From Incurvaria masculella (taxonomy: Eukaryota > Arthropoda > Insecta > Lepidoptera > Incurvariidae), in the NCBI GenBank assembly GCA_946894095.1, contig OX335652.1:519001-583000 (forward strand): a stretch of DNA of 64,000 bases, given 5' to 3'. Below the pieces are notes generated by a model. The model did no database searches. It saw only the letters and a program-made list of their open reading frames with translations, and had not been told where the DNA came from. Positions 50,535 through 62,871 of this stretch are shown piece after piece (the stretch's first letter is position 1; each line of letters begins with the position of its first letter). The translations under genes were made by a program, and so were the position numbers.

Positions 50535-50681
50535 GCGGGTCTACTGAGGGAAGCGAACACGAGAAGTTCTCGCGTGAAAGCTGTCAAACTCTATGTAGAA
50601 AAAAAGTGGCCATCTTTTCTCTAGAGTTTGACAGCTTCGAACACCAGAACTTCTCGTGTTCGCTTCCCTGAGTGGACCCGC
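50535..50681. mobile_element. 147-bp foldback element
   Basis: GCGGGTCTACTGAGGGAAGC and CGAACACGAGAAGTTCTCG on the left pair with CTTCTCGTGTTCGCTTCCCT and GAGTGGACCCGC on the right. The AGCTGTCAAACTCTA inner part is mirrored too. The loop is about 30 bp. It is non-coding. Confidence 0.75.
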
Positions 50682-51100
50682 TTAGCCTTTATACTTCTTA
50701 CCTAAATTGGCGTTTACGTCAAACCGATACGCTAGCGTTTTCAAATGTATGGAGAATTGATGGCGTTAAGCAAACTAACATTTGCAAGGCTGTGTTTGAT
50801 TCGATAGTTTACGCATCTTCGCCGTCAATACGGTGACGTTTACGACGTCTCCGCGTTTTCATACAAACGGTAGTTCTAGTTTGATTGTGCAAAGTTGAAA
50901 AAAGTAAAACACAGAATAAGGAGTAAAACTTATATGGGTTTTACGTTTTTACGCAGCTTCAAAGTTCCGTTAACGCAAATTTAGGTGCGAAATCGCACCG
51001 CCCATGTTGAACTCTGTGTAAGTGTAGCAACAGAAACCGCATTTTGTTGCTGTTACACTGATTGCAGGTACACTATTCACGATGCTATTATAAAATGATA

Positions 51101-51352
51101 AAAAAACCGGCCAAGTGCGAGTCGGAATCGCACACGAAGGGTTCCGTACCATCGTACAAGATTTAACAAAAAAAAAATCATTTTTTTTTATGGGGCTCCC
51201 TTTTATTGTTATTATTTTTTAGTTTTACCTATTTGTTATAGCGGCAAAATAAATACAAATTCAGCTACCTACCTATTACGGTTCACGAGATACAGCCCTG
51301 TGACAGACAGACGGACGGACAGCGGAGGCCTTTGGGTACGGAACCCTAAAAA
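51101..51352 (-). mobile_element. CGAGTCSGACTCG-hairpin repeat, copy with small deletions
   Basis: The palindrome end (GTGCGAGTCGGAATCGCAC), TTGTTATAGCGGCAAAATAA, GATACAGCCCTGTGAC and a short (GGAC)n are present. The TTAGTAATAGGGTTCC part is deleted before the final GGAACCCTAAAAA. Confidence 0.8.
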
Positions 51353-51574
51353 CATCATACCATATCTTTCTGTGTGCATTTTAATCTACCGAACGTTGCT
51401 TCTTTTATAGTTAAATAATGCTGATTCATAGAAGCGTCAGTGGGTGGGGCTATTAAAATGAGTCGTATTCTACCTACTCTCGCAAGCTTAACAGGGGTGA
51501 GTTGTCAGTTCAGTATTGTCTCCGACTACATGGTTTCATTCAGTTATGCGTTAAACGGCATCACCATAGATCCT

Positions 51575-51955
51575 GGAGCGCTTCGTAGCTTAGTGACGCG
51601 GGGACTTGACGAGCATACCAGAGGTCTGAGTTTAAATCTTCGCCTCTTTCATGCACCACTTTCTTTCTCTGAGTTGGAAAAGTGCATTTCGTCACGAATA
51701 CGAACCGTCCATGGTTCGGAATCCATGTAAAACTAATATAGGTCCCCTTCCCCTACTAGGTGGTAGGGTTTAAGCCCACCCGGGCTCGTACCATCGCATT
51801 AGATCAAAAAATTGTCCTTGTTTTCCATCCAGTTCAGTGTAGCCGTGCTCATAAAGGGCATGGTACCTAATTCCTCCGGGAATGTGGTGTATTGGGCTCA
51901 TATCATAACAGTAGTGGTGTGGTATCCATCCATGTCACGTTGCATACAAAAAAAG
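51575..51955 (+). mobile_element. tRNA-headed SINE
   Basis: The A-box-like TAGCTTAGTGA (51586-51596) and B-box-like GGTCTGAGTTTAAATC (51623-51638) form the Pol III head. The body then follows: GGTGGTAGGGTTTAAGCCCA, TTTTCCATCCAGTTCAGTGT, GGTATCCATCCATGTCACG, and a short A-rich tail. The body is the same as that of the 5S-like SINE at 35210. Confidence 0.75.
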
Positions 51956-52184
51956 ATGCCACACATTGGACTTTGACCCACATACGTTTATGAGGCGCCA
52001 AGGGTGATGCGCTCCGTACATAAGTGGGTATAACTGCCGATTACGTACTAAGACCACCATGGTAAATTAAAATCAGCTAATTATTGTGCCAGTGGAGGAC
52101 AGTATTAACTAATCCGAAATCATCATCAATACCTATAGTGACATCGGACTAGTAGACATACATAATAGGTAACGGAGTTTGCGT

Positions 52185-52572
52185 GCGTATTCATAGATAG
52201 ACTGCAGCCCCCACACAAGAAACCCAATATAACCCCAATACAACGCATTCCCGAAGGAATTAGGTGCCAGCCAGAACTTTCCCTTTATGAGCACGGCTAC
52301 ATTGAACTGGATGGAAAACACAAACAATTGTTCATTATTGCCACTTCGTACATCCAATGGGATGGTACCAATCAGGGCGGGCTTACCACCTAGTTGGGGA
52401 AGGTGAATTACAGTTTTAGATGGATTCCGCACCACGAGTTCGCATTCGCGAAGAATTGTACTCATAAAACTCTAAAATAAAAATAAAATGTCCATGGATA
52501 CGGGGCGGCGCGCGGCGATTCGAACCCAGACCTCTGGCATGCAAGGTAAGTCCCTGCGCCACTAAGCTACTA
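52185..52572 (-). mobile_element. tRNA-headed SINE
   Basis: The B box complement is GATTCGAACCCA (52517-52528) and the A box complement is CCACTAAGCTA (52559-52569). The body has TTGAACTGGATGGAAAACA, CCAATGGGATGGTACCAAT and GGCGGGCTTACCACCTAG. The tail at lower coordinates is diverged. Confidence 0.7.
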
Positions 52573-53620
52573 GGTGCTCATATCATAACCAGATTAAAAA
52601 TTATGTGCTCTAGATACTGTATTGATTTCAAAAATAAACAACAATAGAAAAAATAGAGTGTTTTATTTGTAGGTATACAAATACTCATGTTTACACTTAC
52701 ACACGAATGCTTAGTCATTAATCTGTAGATTATCTACAGTACGGATCCAGATTTTTTTTCAGAAGGGCTAAAGCCCTGGATCCGGCCAGTAAAGGAGATA
52801 TGCAACCGGAGCTCCAGTGACTTTTTTGGCGTAACAGAAATGTAATCGATAGTATTCGAAACCATCGATAATTATTATTAATGATTTGAATTTTCAAATA
52901 TTTCAACTTTCATGAGAACTCCAGCTAATATAATTCGATCTAAACAGACTTTGAACAAATAGTTCCCTTGCAGAAAGAGTAGAGCCATCTGTTATCCGAT
53001 ATTTAAACAATTTACGATTATAGAAGTGTTCGTAATTCATTACTATAATTCTTTTTTCAATTAGGTATGTTGTGCCAGTACCCGTACCATTATAATTATT
53101 TGCAAAAATACATTGATACACAAAATATATCTTAGCTAAAATAATAATCAGATGCGGAGCGCCATCTATTGCATAATAGTGATAATATGTTGTATTTGTT
53201 TTTTCGAATTGCACGTTTCTCTTGTATATTCACTTTTTATGCTTTTTACATAGTTGACCGCATATCTTTTTTTGTAAAAATTCGAATTCGTATATTTCGA
53301 AATGTAGGTAGACACAGCCGTCAATAAAACCAAATGAGTATTATGTGCCGAGACACCAAGTTGTTTCCGTAAGTTTTTCCCAACCCTTGAATACACACAG
53401 CACTGCGGATTCTGGAGGAAAAATAACCACATTACCATTTTTTTCTCTAATATCAAATAAATATCTCAGTTCACATAATATTTCATGTTACTTCGATACA
53501 AAGTGCTTGAACTAGCAATATTCTTATTTTATCCTTCAGAATAACTCTCTACGGTGGTGTGCCCACTAAAATGAGCTAGAAAATCTAAGAATAACCTGCA
53601 AATGATTATCACATTAAAAA
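52573..53620. other. No gene recognised
   Basis: AT-rich. The minus-strand frames (53214-52903 and 53456-53166) overlap and lack motifs. Confidence 0.35.
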
Positions 53621-53623
53621 AAA

Positions 53624-53700
53624 ATGGAGCGCGATGCGGCGCGAACCTCTGACCTCTGGGTCAGGAAGCGACGCCCAGCGCGCTGCACTAAACAAGAAAC
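53624..53700 (-). mobile_element. Possible tRNA-like SINE head remnant
   Basis: GCGGCGCGAACCTCTGACCT resembles an inverted B box, with GCGCGCTGCACTAAAC in the place of an inverted A box. There is no recognisable body. Confidence 0.3.
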
Positions 53701-54184
53701 TTTTTCAGTTTGTGAAAATAGTAATCACTTCAGTAAATGCATCACTGAGACTTTAGATGCATCTGCTGACGTTTCTATGAGTTTACAGTGTCTGAAATGT
53801 ATCAATTCGGATTCACCTTAGTCAAAACCATTTAACTGTGGTAGTTCGATCCAAAAACACCTAAATTAGTGACGATTTTCTAGCCCATACAAACTTTGCG
53901 ATGTCCTTTGCGGTCAACCCTGCACTGGTTTACGAAGTAAATAAATATGACATGTAAATAAATATGTAATTCTTGATTGACTTAAGATCGACGCCCCATA
54001 CATTTAAATGCGTGATTATGAACAAAATGTATGGCGTCGGCAATTTTGTAAGCCGTACAAGAAAATATAATCTACCTTTTTTGCTCCAAATTGGCCAAGG
54101 ACCACCTGGTTAACGTTTGGACAAAACCTTCGATAACGCCCCTGTACCGACATATTTTATTTCTTGGACCCATATTTCTCGCAG

Positions 54185-54284
54185 TTTAAATACTGCCATG
54201 TAGATTACACGGATCGTTCTGTCGCCGACCGAACACCCAACGCCGACTCCCCCGCACTCCGCACCACAACCCGCTGCCTCAAAG
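54185..54284 (+). CDS. Possible orphan exon
   Basis: It lies between a TTTCTCGCAG acceptor and an AAAG|GTTTGA donor, is GC-rich relative to the flanks, and has an open frame starting FKYCHVDYTDRSVADRTPN. Nothing links it to other exons, and I do not recognise the protein. Confidence 0.2.
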
Positions 54285-54521
54285 GTTTGAGTTCGCGTAT
54301 TTTTAAAAGCTACTTCAATACGTCCCCACAGGCGTTACGCGGCGCAGTGTTGAACTGAGTTTGTATTTCCAGCCCGTATATGCTAGACGTATTGATTGAA
54401 GATGTCTCAGACGGCGCGGCGCGGAGGCGGCCTTCTGCAATAGTATTTCAGATTAAAATGAACATTAGATCATTCAGCGATCTATTTATGTAAAAGCTAT
54501 GTAATGAAATATATTTAACTA

Positions 54522-55420
54522 GCAGCCCGTCCCGGCTTTGCGGCGGGATACACAAATAAACCCTTTTTACGTAGAGTTGTACATTGAAATATTTGAAATA
54601 AAAAAACCTAGATATTATTATTAGCTGATTATTAGATATTAGAGAAATAATAAATTCAAAGTACTATAGGGAGAACCGCGGCCTCCGAAGTACTATCTAT
54701 AGGCACGCTCCCGCCGCCACCCCGGCCGGCCGGTACCGCCGCAAACGCTACGTCCCGCAATTTTTTTATCTGTAATATCTTCGAAAACATTCATTTAAAT
54801 CATATGCTGTAAAGGGCCATATACATCTATATTAAATCAACAATGTATTTAAGGTACTTAATTGGATAAGGATTAATGCTGTATTGGTTAAAATCGCTTC
54901 GAAAATTCGCCAGTATTTGTCGTAAAAATTAAAGGACAAAAAATGTTATTGTGGGATATCCATAAGAGATAGACATATACCATCGCGGAGTTTTCTGTAG
55001 ACCTTTTCAATGTGTACAATACTTACGCCCGGTTCCACCACCTCCATCTACAAAAATCCCAAAGTTATCTTTCGGTTACATCATACAAATATGCAATGTA
55101 GCTGAAAGTTAACTATCGGATTTCAGGTAACTGGAGGTGGTGAAAACAGGGGTTAGTACATTATTGTGATAAATCTCGTAGGGTTCAGCCTGCGTTTGCA
55201 ATGTAAGCGGAAAAATAATATTTTTTTACGACATCACATTGGAAACCTCAAAAATAACAGTATTTCTCCACTATTTAATGGATGTTATTACACATATAAA
55301 CCTTCCTCTTCAATCACTCTATTAAAAAAACCGCATCAAAATCCGTTGCGTAGTTTTAAAGATTTAAGCATACATAGGGATATAGGGACAGAGAAAGCGA
55401 CTTTGTTTTATACTAAAAAG
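54522..55420 (-). repeat. CCCGTCCCGGCTTTGC-family cluster, inverted relative of 21411-22782
   Basis: It starts CTAGCAGCCCGTCCCGGCTT and ATACACAAATAAACCCTTTT. It then runs GGTACCGCCGCAAACGCTAC, GTAGGGTTCAGCCTGCGTTT and CCGTTGCGTAGTTTTAAAGA, opposite in orientation to the 21-22 kb cluster. The frame at 55166-55471 lies wholly in the repeat. Confidence 0.6.
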
Positions 55421-55527
55421 AAGAAGAAGAAAAACTACTTATTTATCACGACAGGTATCGTCCAGGCCTAACCTTACATTTCTCTCATAGCTATTAAACA
55501 ACCTGAAAGATAAAACTGTATTGAATA

Positions 55528-55866
55528 AAAAAAAACCGGCCAAGTGCGAGTCGGACTCGCACACAAAGGGTTCCGTACCATAAAGACCAAAAAATTACGT
55601 TTTTTTGTAATTAAAATTAAAAGGGGGCCCCCTTTAATATTTTTTTTTTTTATTTTACCTTTTTACCTACCTACATACCTATTTACCTATAGCGGCAAAT
55701 TTACACACTCTGTGTAAACTTCAGCTGCCTACCTATTACGGTTCATGAGATCAGCCCTGTGACAGACGGACGGACGGACCGAGACGGACGGACGAACCGA
55801 CGGACGGACAGCGAAGGCTTAGTAATAGGGTTCCGTTTTCACCCTTCGGGTACGGAACCCTAAAAA
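55528..55866 (-). mobile_element. CGAGTCSGACTCG-hairpin repeat, full copy
   Basis: All blocks are present. The (GGAC)n run is expanded and interrupted (GGACCGAGAC). Confidence 0.83.
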
Positions 55867-56304
55867 CTTGAAATTTGATTTATTTAAAATGTATTTATTT
55901 CAATTACTTGATCTAAGTAATTAAAATGGCCCAATTTTCTCTATATTATTCCGAAACAAAATTGTTCCAAATTATGATATCCAAATGAAATATCAAAATA
56001 ACGTATTCTGTGATATTTCATTTCACACTTTGTGCTGAGGTATTATGGGTTGATTACATTAAAATTTAACCGCTTGCATTTAAAGTAGCAAACATTTAGA
56101 AATCTCCCGATAAAGGGGATATAATCATTGAGAACATAATCAATTTAATATAATATACTATTAGAAGGGCCGTAGTGAAGTGGCTTTTGTATATACGCTG
56201 CGAGCAAAACCAACACTAGCACAAATTTCACATTCAAGCAAGCATCGCAATCGCAACCACTACACAAGCCAGCGCCCAACAAATAAATTGAATTGAAACC
56301 AGTC

Positions 56305-57048
56305 AGTCACTTTTCGGATTTTACTGGCGTCGCACGTTCTGTGGTAGCTGCTGCCGTCGACTTCACCAGTTTATTTCGCACTATATTATCACAGCTAATA
56401 TTCAAACTAAGGTGAGAACAGTTCAAATTATTTTTATTATCCATTGAGAAAATTATAGGCTTGTTCTTGATAGCCGGGCTCGGAAGAGTCGCGCTTGCGA
56501 GTGCAGCCGTGGCCCTGACATTGGTTATTGAACGGGAAGTGGGGGTTCGTTCAAGAGGGTGTCGCCCCTTCGGAATATGAGACCTTTTTATTATGCATGG
56601 GTGCTATTTTTGACGGTCGCTTGCTACCGTAGTGAACATTTACGTATGACAACTACGTATTTTAATTTATTGATTTGTTCTGAATTCATGACTCTAATTC
56701 GATTCGGATTTGAATCGAAGGGTCGTCACAGAGATTGTTCGCTTCCTTTGTAAGTACATAGATAGGTATTGAAGTGTTACTTTAGGCTGTTTTAGAGAAA
56801 TACTTAATTGTACCGAAATCAAATGGGTGGTTAACTGCGTACGCATTATTGGAACATTAACGGCACTTCAACCGTTGCGCCGACGATGCGGACACGGTGC
56901 ACGGAGCGGTGGTACAGTCACGGGCGGAACGGAGCGAGAAGCGTCCGTTGTTGTCTCGTGTGTGGGGAGTGGCCGCGGGTCGCGACGCGCCATGACTTCA
57001 TCGGCGATGTTTGTGCACACATGGTGGCACTTCTTATCGACTGCTTAT
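56305..57048 (+). CDS. Possible 5' exons of an unidentified gene
   Basis: A TCAGTC initiator-like motif near 56303 precedes an exon-like segment ending CTAAG|GTGAGA at 56410. A GC-rich island at 56860-57000 then leads to an ATG (56991) reading MTSSAMFVHTWWHFLST, with a GTAAGG donor at 57049. The features fit a promoter and non-coding or short coding first exons, but no protein family is evident. Confidence 0.25.
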
Positions 57049-57140
57049 AAGTAAGGACCCGCTATCGTGGCTTGCAAACTGGCTGAATATACTCTAGCGG
57101 AAGGATTTAATTAATTTACCTAATTATTGTAACATACACA

Positions 57141-57445
57141 TTTTTAGGGTTCCGTACTCAAAGGGTGAAAACGGAGCCCTATTACTAAGCTTCCGCTGTC
57201 CGTCCGTCCGTCCGTCCGTCTGTCACAGGGCTGTATCTCATGAACCGTAATAGGTAGGCAGGTGAAATTTTCACAGAGCGTGCATTTATTTTGCCGATAT
57301 ATCAAAAAATAGGTAAAATAAAAAAATAATAAAAATTGAAGGAGACCTAGGGGGAATAAAAAAACTTGATTTTTCTGTGTTAAATCTTGTACGATGATAC
57401 GGAACCCTTCGTGTGCGAGTCCGACTCGCACTTGGCCGGTTTTTA
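57141..57445 (+). mobile_element. CGAGTCSGACTCG-hairpin repeat, full copy
   Basis: Complete from TTTTTAGGGTTCCGTACTC to GTGCGAGTCCGACTCGCAC and TTGGCCGGTTTTT, with (GTCC)5. Confidence 0.87.
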
Positions 57446-57950
57446 TATAAAAAACATCATGACATACGTTACATACAATTTTTTTTGTGCAGGAACAATA
57501 TTTTTTCCCGGGCAATTACCTACCTACCTTTGGGTGCACATATTTCACGAGAAAACGAGTTAAACATTAAAATTGTGTTGCGTTAGTACTTTATGATTCA
57601 CGGGACCCAAATAAAATGTGTGGGTGGTAGGGTTAAGCCCACCGATTGGTAAGTATAATGCCGCTTTCAATCGAAACGCATTGGAAACTGCAAGCAATCA
57701 TTTGTTCGTGAGGTTGGTGATTTCCGTTCAATGAAGCCATGTCCTGGTATGTACATAGGTACTAGCCTCTACCAAGGTCCTTTAGAAATTCTAATTGATC
57801 TAATTGTTGTGCTGGGCATCTATTTCATGTGAACCCAGAAAACCGATGTTTTTTAAGCGACAACGCGAATATTGCTTTCATATTAAACTCTCACAACACG
57901 AACGGACAAAACACAAATTCACAGTCGACATTCCAAAAATAAGAATCGTC

Positions 57951-58115
57951 TAGATCCCTTTCTACCATCTTTCAACGCGAAACAGACAGAGAATGCACCC
58001 ATTCAACCGATGCACTCCTTCCGAAGTACTTAAGGTGTGAAGAAGCACCTGGCGGTTTTCGCAGCCCCCTGAAAGTTGGAAAACCTATGGTCGTCTTCGG
58101 GCACCTTAATAGGTC
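57951..58115 (+). repeat. Repeat shared with 60068-60300
   Basis: The blocks ACAGACAGAGAATGCACCC, TTCAACCGATGC, GGTGTGAAGAAGCA and TTTTCGCAGCCCC recur in the same order and orientation at 60068-60300. The class is unknown. Confidence 0.5.
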
Positions 58116-58496
58116 ATGGCGTACGCCATATAGGGTTGTATGAAGTTTATTTCAGAGATCTAAATCGAACTCTTTGGTTTATTCACAACATTATTAAATT
58201 GAGCGCCCTTTGCATCATCCCAAGAATACCTATTTAGTATATATCTAGTGGTTAAATAATGAATAGTACTAACTGAAGTAATGATAGTATAGTAATCAAC
58301 AAATACATTTTCTTTGTTTACTCGGTGGGCCACCATCATAAACCGTGAAGACCACATTTATAAAAAAAAAAACAATTCTGCCATATATCTGAAACATCTG
58401 CAATAGTGCGTCGTCCGTAAACAATATCTCCTAGGTACTAACCTTCTCAGTTATAGTTCTAGACTAGAGCCGTGGCGGAATGAGTAGAGCAGATGC

Positions 58497-58688
58497 GACA
58501 TTCATGTCGAATTACCCACCTGTAATATGACATTCATTTCGAATTACCCACCTCAAATACGACATTCATGTCGAACTACCCACCTGTAATATGACATTCA
58601 TTTCGAATTACCCACCTCAAATACGACATTCATGTCGAATTACCCACCTCAAATACGACATTCATGTCGAATTACTTACCTGAGCTGC
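58497..58688 (+). repeat. Minisatellite, six 32-bp units
   Basis: Units start at 58497, 58529, 58561, 58593, 58625 and 58657. The core is GACATTCATGTCGAATTACC. Two alternating forms differ at ATGTC/ATTTC and at TGTAATAT/TCAAATAC. Confidence 0.9.
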
Positions 58689-59143
58689 TAGGTAATTAAT
58701 TGGGTACCTACTAGGCTCATGAGGTATGAATCTAAAATTTGAACATTTCAGATTGGTTTTAGGTGGTAGGATACATGTCTTGCTTGACAGATACGTAAAG
58801 AATTTTATTCTCATTTACGGTCATTGTTAATGAAGCAATTAGGTGACTATTTTCATATAAATGTCGGCAAGGTGCTATCTACTGCTGTCAGTTATATCAG
58901 GGCTAAGCAGACTACCTAGGAATGGCGTGCGCGAACTATGAACGGGTCCATCAAGTGAGCTCATATGTATTTAAAGTAAGCAGGACTATTCCGGCCTAGG
59001 AACCCTGGGGACTAGGCCGTCCCGTCAACCAAAGCCTCAAACTGGCCTTAACTTTCGCAGCAAAGACTCACGGAGCTGCACCCGGCTAAAAACAAATTTT
59101 ACCCGAACATTAAAACATTTCTTAAAAACGATACTTTGCCCCC

Positions 59144-59448
59144 TTTTTTAGGGTTCCGTACCCAAAGGGTGAAATCGGAACCATATTACTAAGCCTCCGC
59201 TGTCCGTCCGTCCGTCCGTCCGTCCGTCTGTCACAGGGCTGTATCACATGAACCATAATGGTAGGCAGCTGAAATTTTCACAGAGTGTGTATTTATTTTG
59301 CCGCTATAATAACAAATAGGTAAAATAAAAAAATAATAAAAAATAAAGGGAGGTCTCATACAAAAAACGTGATTTTTGCGTGTTATATCTTGTACGATGG
59401 TACGGAACTCTTCGTGTGCGAGATCGACTCGCACTTGGCCGGTTTTTT
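59144..59448 (+). mobile_element. CGAGTCSGACTCG-hairpin repeat, full copy
   Basis: It starts TTTTTTAGGGTTCCGTACCC and has a long (GTCC)n. The palindrome is slightly mutated (GTGCGAGATCGACTCGCAC), followed by TTGGCCGGTTTTTT. Confidence 0.86.
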
Positions 59449-60067
59449 CATCTTATTAAATCTGGCAGCACAGCTATCAGACCCTTTAGCTTGGCTACGG
59501 CATATGACATTGAAAATGGACCTATCGATTTTCTACAACTCTTCTCTCCTCCAGGCCAGGCAGGCAATTAATATAGTCCGCTAGCAATCCAATAAACATA
59601 CACTGCCCATGCTGAGGTGAGGTTTCCGATGATGTGCAGACATCATGGTTCGTTTGCCACGGCTAGCAGCTCTATCTCGCATGCCAAGCTCATCTCGACT
59701 TAATAAATACAATTAAATTCCTTATTTTTGTGTTAATGGCGTCGTTCAACCCGGCTGCGTTGCACTGAACCATAGGCATCGCCTGTGAAAAAAGCGATCA
59801 TTGAACTCATTACCTGGGAAATATATGGTTTGAAAATGATTTACGGCAACGAGTGAACATCAATGCGGGGAGGTATGGATCTAGCACCCGAAAATATGAA
59901 AATGATAAGTAGATAATGGATAGGCATCGAATTTAAGAATTGGGTACATTAAAAAATAATAAATGTAGGTGCATAATAAGTAAAACATTTCGATGAAAAA
60001 ACATATTCAGAGACCCTCCAACTGCGAAGGTCTCTCTGTATGAAAATGTTAATCGGAGCTGCATAAC

Positions 60068-60300
60068 ACTGTTCCTCCGTCCCCTTTCTACTATCTCTCA
60101 ACGCGGAACAGACAGAAAATGCACCCGATTCAATTCAACCGATGCTCTATGGAAAGGAATCCCTGCCACAGTATTTCCCCCAAAGTACAACCTGGTGTCC
60201 TTCACTCAGACGTGGTGTGAAGAAATATCTGGCCAGCCTGATTTTCGCAGCCCCTGTTAGAATTTTAAATCCCATGGGCACCGTTGGGCGCCTCTTATTC
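60068..60300 (+). repeat. Second copy of the 57951 repeat
   Basis: A longer version with ACAACCTGGTGTCCTTCACT between the shared blocks. A minus-strand frame across it is not credible. Confidence 0.5.
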
Positions 60301-60611
60301 TGGCGTATAGCATAGGCTGTGCTTGACAAGAAAAACTCACATATTTCTCCCACTGACTGAAACATCATGATGTAATCAACGCTTCTCTGTTCAAAATGAA
60401 CCGAAGAACCAACAGCCATGTGGGTTCTTGACGGAGGAACACAATGTTGTATTTACTCTACGGTACGTTGGTGCATGTAAACGCGCTTATATTGTGTCAA
60501 GAAGGAGAACGCGACCCACCCGACCGGTCCCTTCGTGACACGAGTAGTACCTATCTTCGCAGCTCATGGCCTCTGCTCGCAGAAGTACGCACAACTTTCT
60601 CCGCGAATATC

Positions 60612-60792
60612 ATGTCGACATCAGACGAACCGACCGGACCCATACTAAGGCGACGCATCTTGCACATCTTATCTGAGAGATCACCTGGGACATTCTTTGA
60701 GAAAAGTTCAAAACACTTTATCGACCTGATTTCTCTTGAATGTTTAACTGGTTACTTGGTCGAACGACTAAGCAAACTGGACAAAATTCAAT
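60612..60792 (+). CDS. Possible first coding exon, unidentified
   Basis: The ATG at 60612 opens MSTSDEPTGPILRRRILHIL and continues for 60 codons to a consensus donor CAAT|GTAAGT. The amino-acid composition looks protein-like, with a helical FFEKSSKHFIDLISLE segment. The acceptor at 62050 does not fit its phase (TGA at the join), so the next exon is unknown, possibly beyond the window. Confidence 0.3.
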
Positions 60793-60896
60793 GTAAGTTT
60801 ACTACCGCAACTCATTGTTACTGTTTCAAAACGTTTGAATGTCGTTATCGCAAGAATAGTAACTATCTTGGTCATTATATTTGGTCGGGCCGATGA

Positions 60897-62580
60897 GGCT
60901 CGTTTTCCTGTTGGTTATCGTCTAAATAAGCGTCCGCAGCTACATAGATGACTATAAACAAATCCTCGGTAAATATCACAAAAGTAGTTATCTGTTTTTT
61001 CGAACAAAAAGAACGGGCTCTGTGGAATAATGTTACCAGCAAGCGCAAGCCCTTTGAGAGAGACAGAGACAGGGAAGTCTGTACGATAGGCTTCCCGATC
61101 GATTCGCGATTCACATTCCCGCGACTCTCCTCTTCGCAAACAATCTCCGCATCCTTCATCGTAGAAATATATCATGCGCGAGGGCGAAATTCCCCACGCA
61201 ATTAACGTACTGTTCGGACAGGGGCGGTCATATAATTCGGAAAGATTTAGATACATTGGAAAGGTTATTAAAAACTTTGTTTTGTGTAGGACATAGTTGT
61301 TCTATTTGCAGTTTACTTGTTATTTTACCGCAACGTCAGCAGGAGGAATTACTCATTCGTTCATGAGTACCTATAACCTCCCTGGCTCCAGCGGCATCCA
61401 TGGTTATTTTTTATATTTATGGTTGATTTGGACCGTTTGTAGGTTAAGTTTCGTTCACGCGGTATTAATAGATAAACAATCTGATATTATTTTTATATTA
61501 TTATATTTTCAAGTTTAATTCAAATTTGATGGACTCAGTACATAATACGAACAGGCAATACACTGATAATACACAGGCGATCAATGGACATGGTGGTTTA
61601 CGAATTTAATGCAATCAGGCACTATTTAGGTGCGATAAACGACCAAATAACTCGGCGAAATAGCCATTCTGATATAAGACATTAAGGTATTCCGAGTGTC
61701 AAAGCAATATTGTGTCGTGGTTCCTCTTTGAAAGCAAGAGGGAATTGCGATGTTGAATTATTTTCACCCAAATCGCAAAGCTATAAATAAATTCCAAAAC
61801 TCGTCCCGTCACGAACAAAACAACATCGGCTCAGTCGCTGATAGTTGGGTATGGCTGGGTGTTATTCTCCGATAAGTCAGTATTTGTTGAGACGCATGTC
61901 AATATTAACTTTGTGCGATCGTATCAACGCTACAAAGACGATGTCAAGATAAAGTAATGTAACGATTATTGCAAATCCAAAAGATAATCACGTTTTTTAT
62001 TCAGTAATAACATGTAAAAATACAAAATATCAGTGTAAATCGATTTGCAGGATTAAAATCAGTCTTCAAAGACGATACAACATCTTCGTAACATGTGTCG
62101 CAAACGTTTCAACTACCAATATGGAGCACAAGAACGAGTATGCAGCCTTGCAACGCGACAGGCACATGCTGCTCACTCACATTCTTTATCTCCACAGTAG
62201 GACTGGTCGGACGCAGTTGCGGCTGCTGGCTTAGTCACGCTATTCATAGGCCAGGCCAACCCGGAGACCTTATCCACCAAATAAGGAATTGTTTATGCAC
62301 CGAACTAGGGCAAGACGATCTTTTATTTATTTTATGCACCGGAATCGATGCGCGCAGACGATTCCTTCTCGACTAGAAACGAAGGGTGAATATGTTCAGT
62401 TGTCGAAGAGATCAAAGTGATATGATTATTATTGTATCCCGGATAACCAAAATAAATATTCTACCTAATATCTACAGTTTGAATAATACCTACCTAGTAT
62501 CTATAGTTTTATCAGTGTGTTTCAGTAGAAGTTGGTTTTACACTTTAGGTATTTTAATGTGCATGACCAGAGGCCCTCTC
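60897..62580. other. No supported gene
   Basis: Short frames on both strands, including a small plus-strand one near 62120-62240 (MEHKNEYAALQRDRHMLLTH). None is linked to a convincing gene model. Confidence 0.3.
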
Positions 62581-62581
62581 A

Positions 62582-62871
62582 TGAGTTACAAATCACTTTT
62601 CAAAATTTCGTTGAGCTCTTCCTTTTCACGGTTTTGCACCATTGAATAGAGCAGGCATTTGAGGAATACACTAAATCGCCCGTCCATGGAATTAAATATT
62701 TGTGTAGATGTGATGATCATACATGTGTTGAAATTATGCATCTACACAGACATAACATCCCATAGACGGGCGATATAAGTGTATCCCAGAAAAGGCCTTC
62801 TCTATTCAATGGTGCAAACCTGTGGAAACGAAGAGCTCAACGAAATTTCGATTAGTGATTTGTAACTCAGT
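62582..62871. mobile_element. Foldback miniature element (GAGTTACAAAT family)
   Basis: GAGTTACAAATCAC on the left is mirrored by GTGATTTGTAACTC on the right. Inner arms TTTCGTTGAGCTC, CCATTGAATAGAG and GGCGATATAAG-type blocks are also mirrored. It is 290 bp and non-coding. The diverged sister is at 10812-11088. Confidence 0.65.

Noticed and set aside
51586..51638. tRNA gene (also at 11092, 43434 and 52517)
   Set aside because: A and B boxes are present but imperfect, no complete cloverleaf could be drawn, and each is followed by the shared SINE body or repeat sequence.
57144..57515. 123-codon minus-strand frame (and similar at 17499, 16550, 59231)
   Set aside because: All are translations of the hairpin-ended repeat; they share the same peptide blocks because the repeat is shared.
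58497..58688. CRISPR-like array of short repeats
   Set aside because: The units are contiguous with near-identical sequence throughout and no unique spacers. It is a minisatellite.
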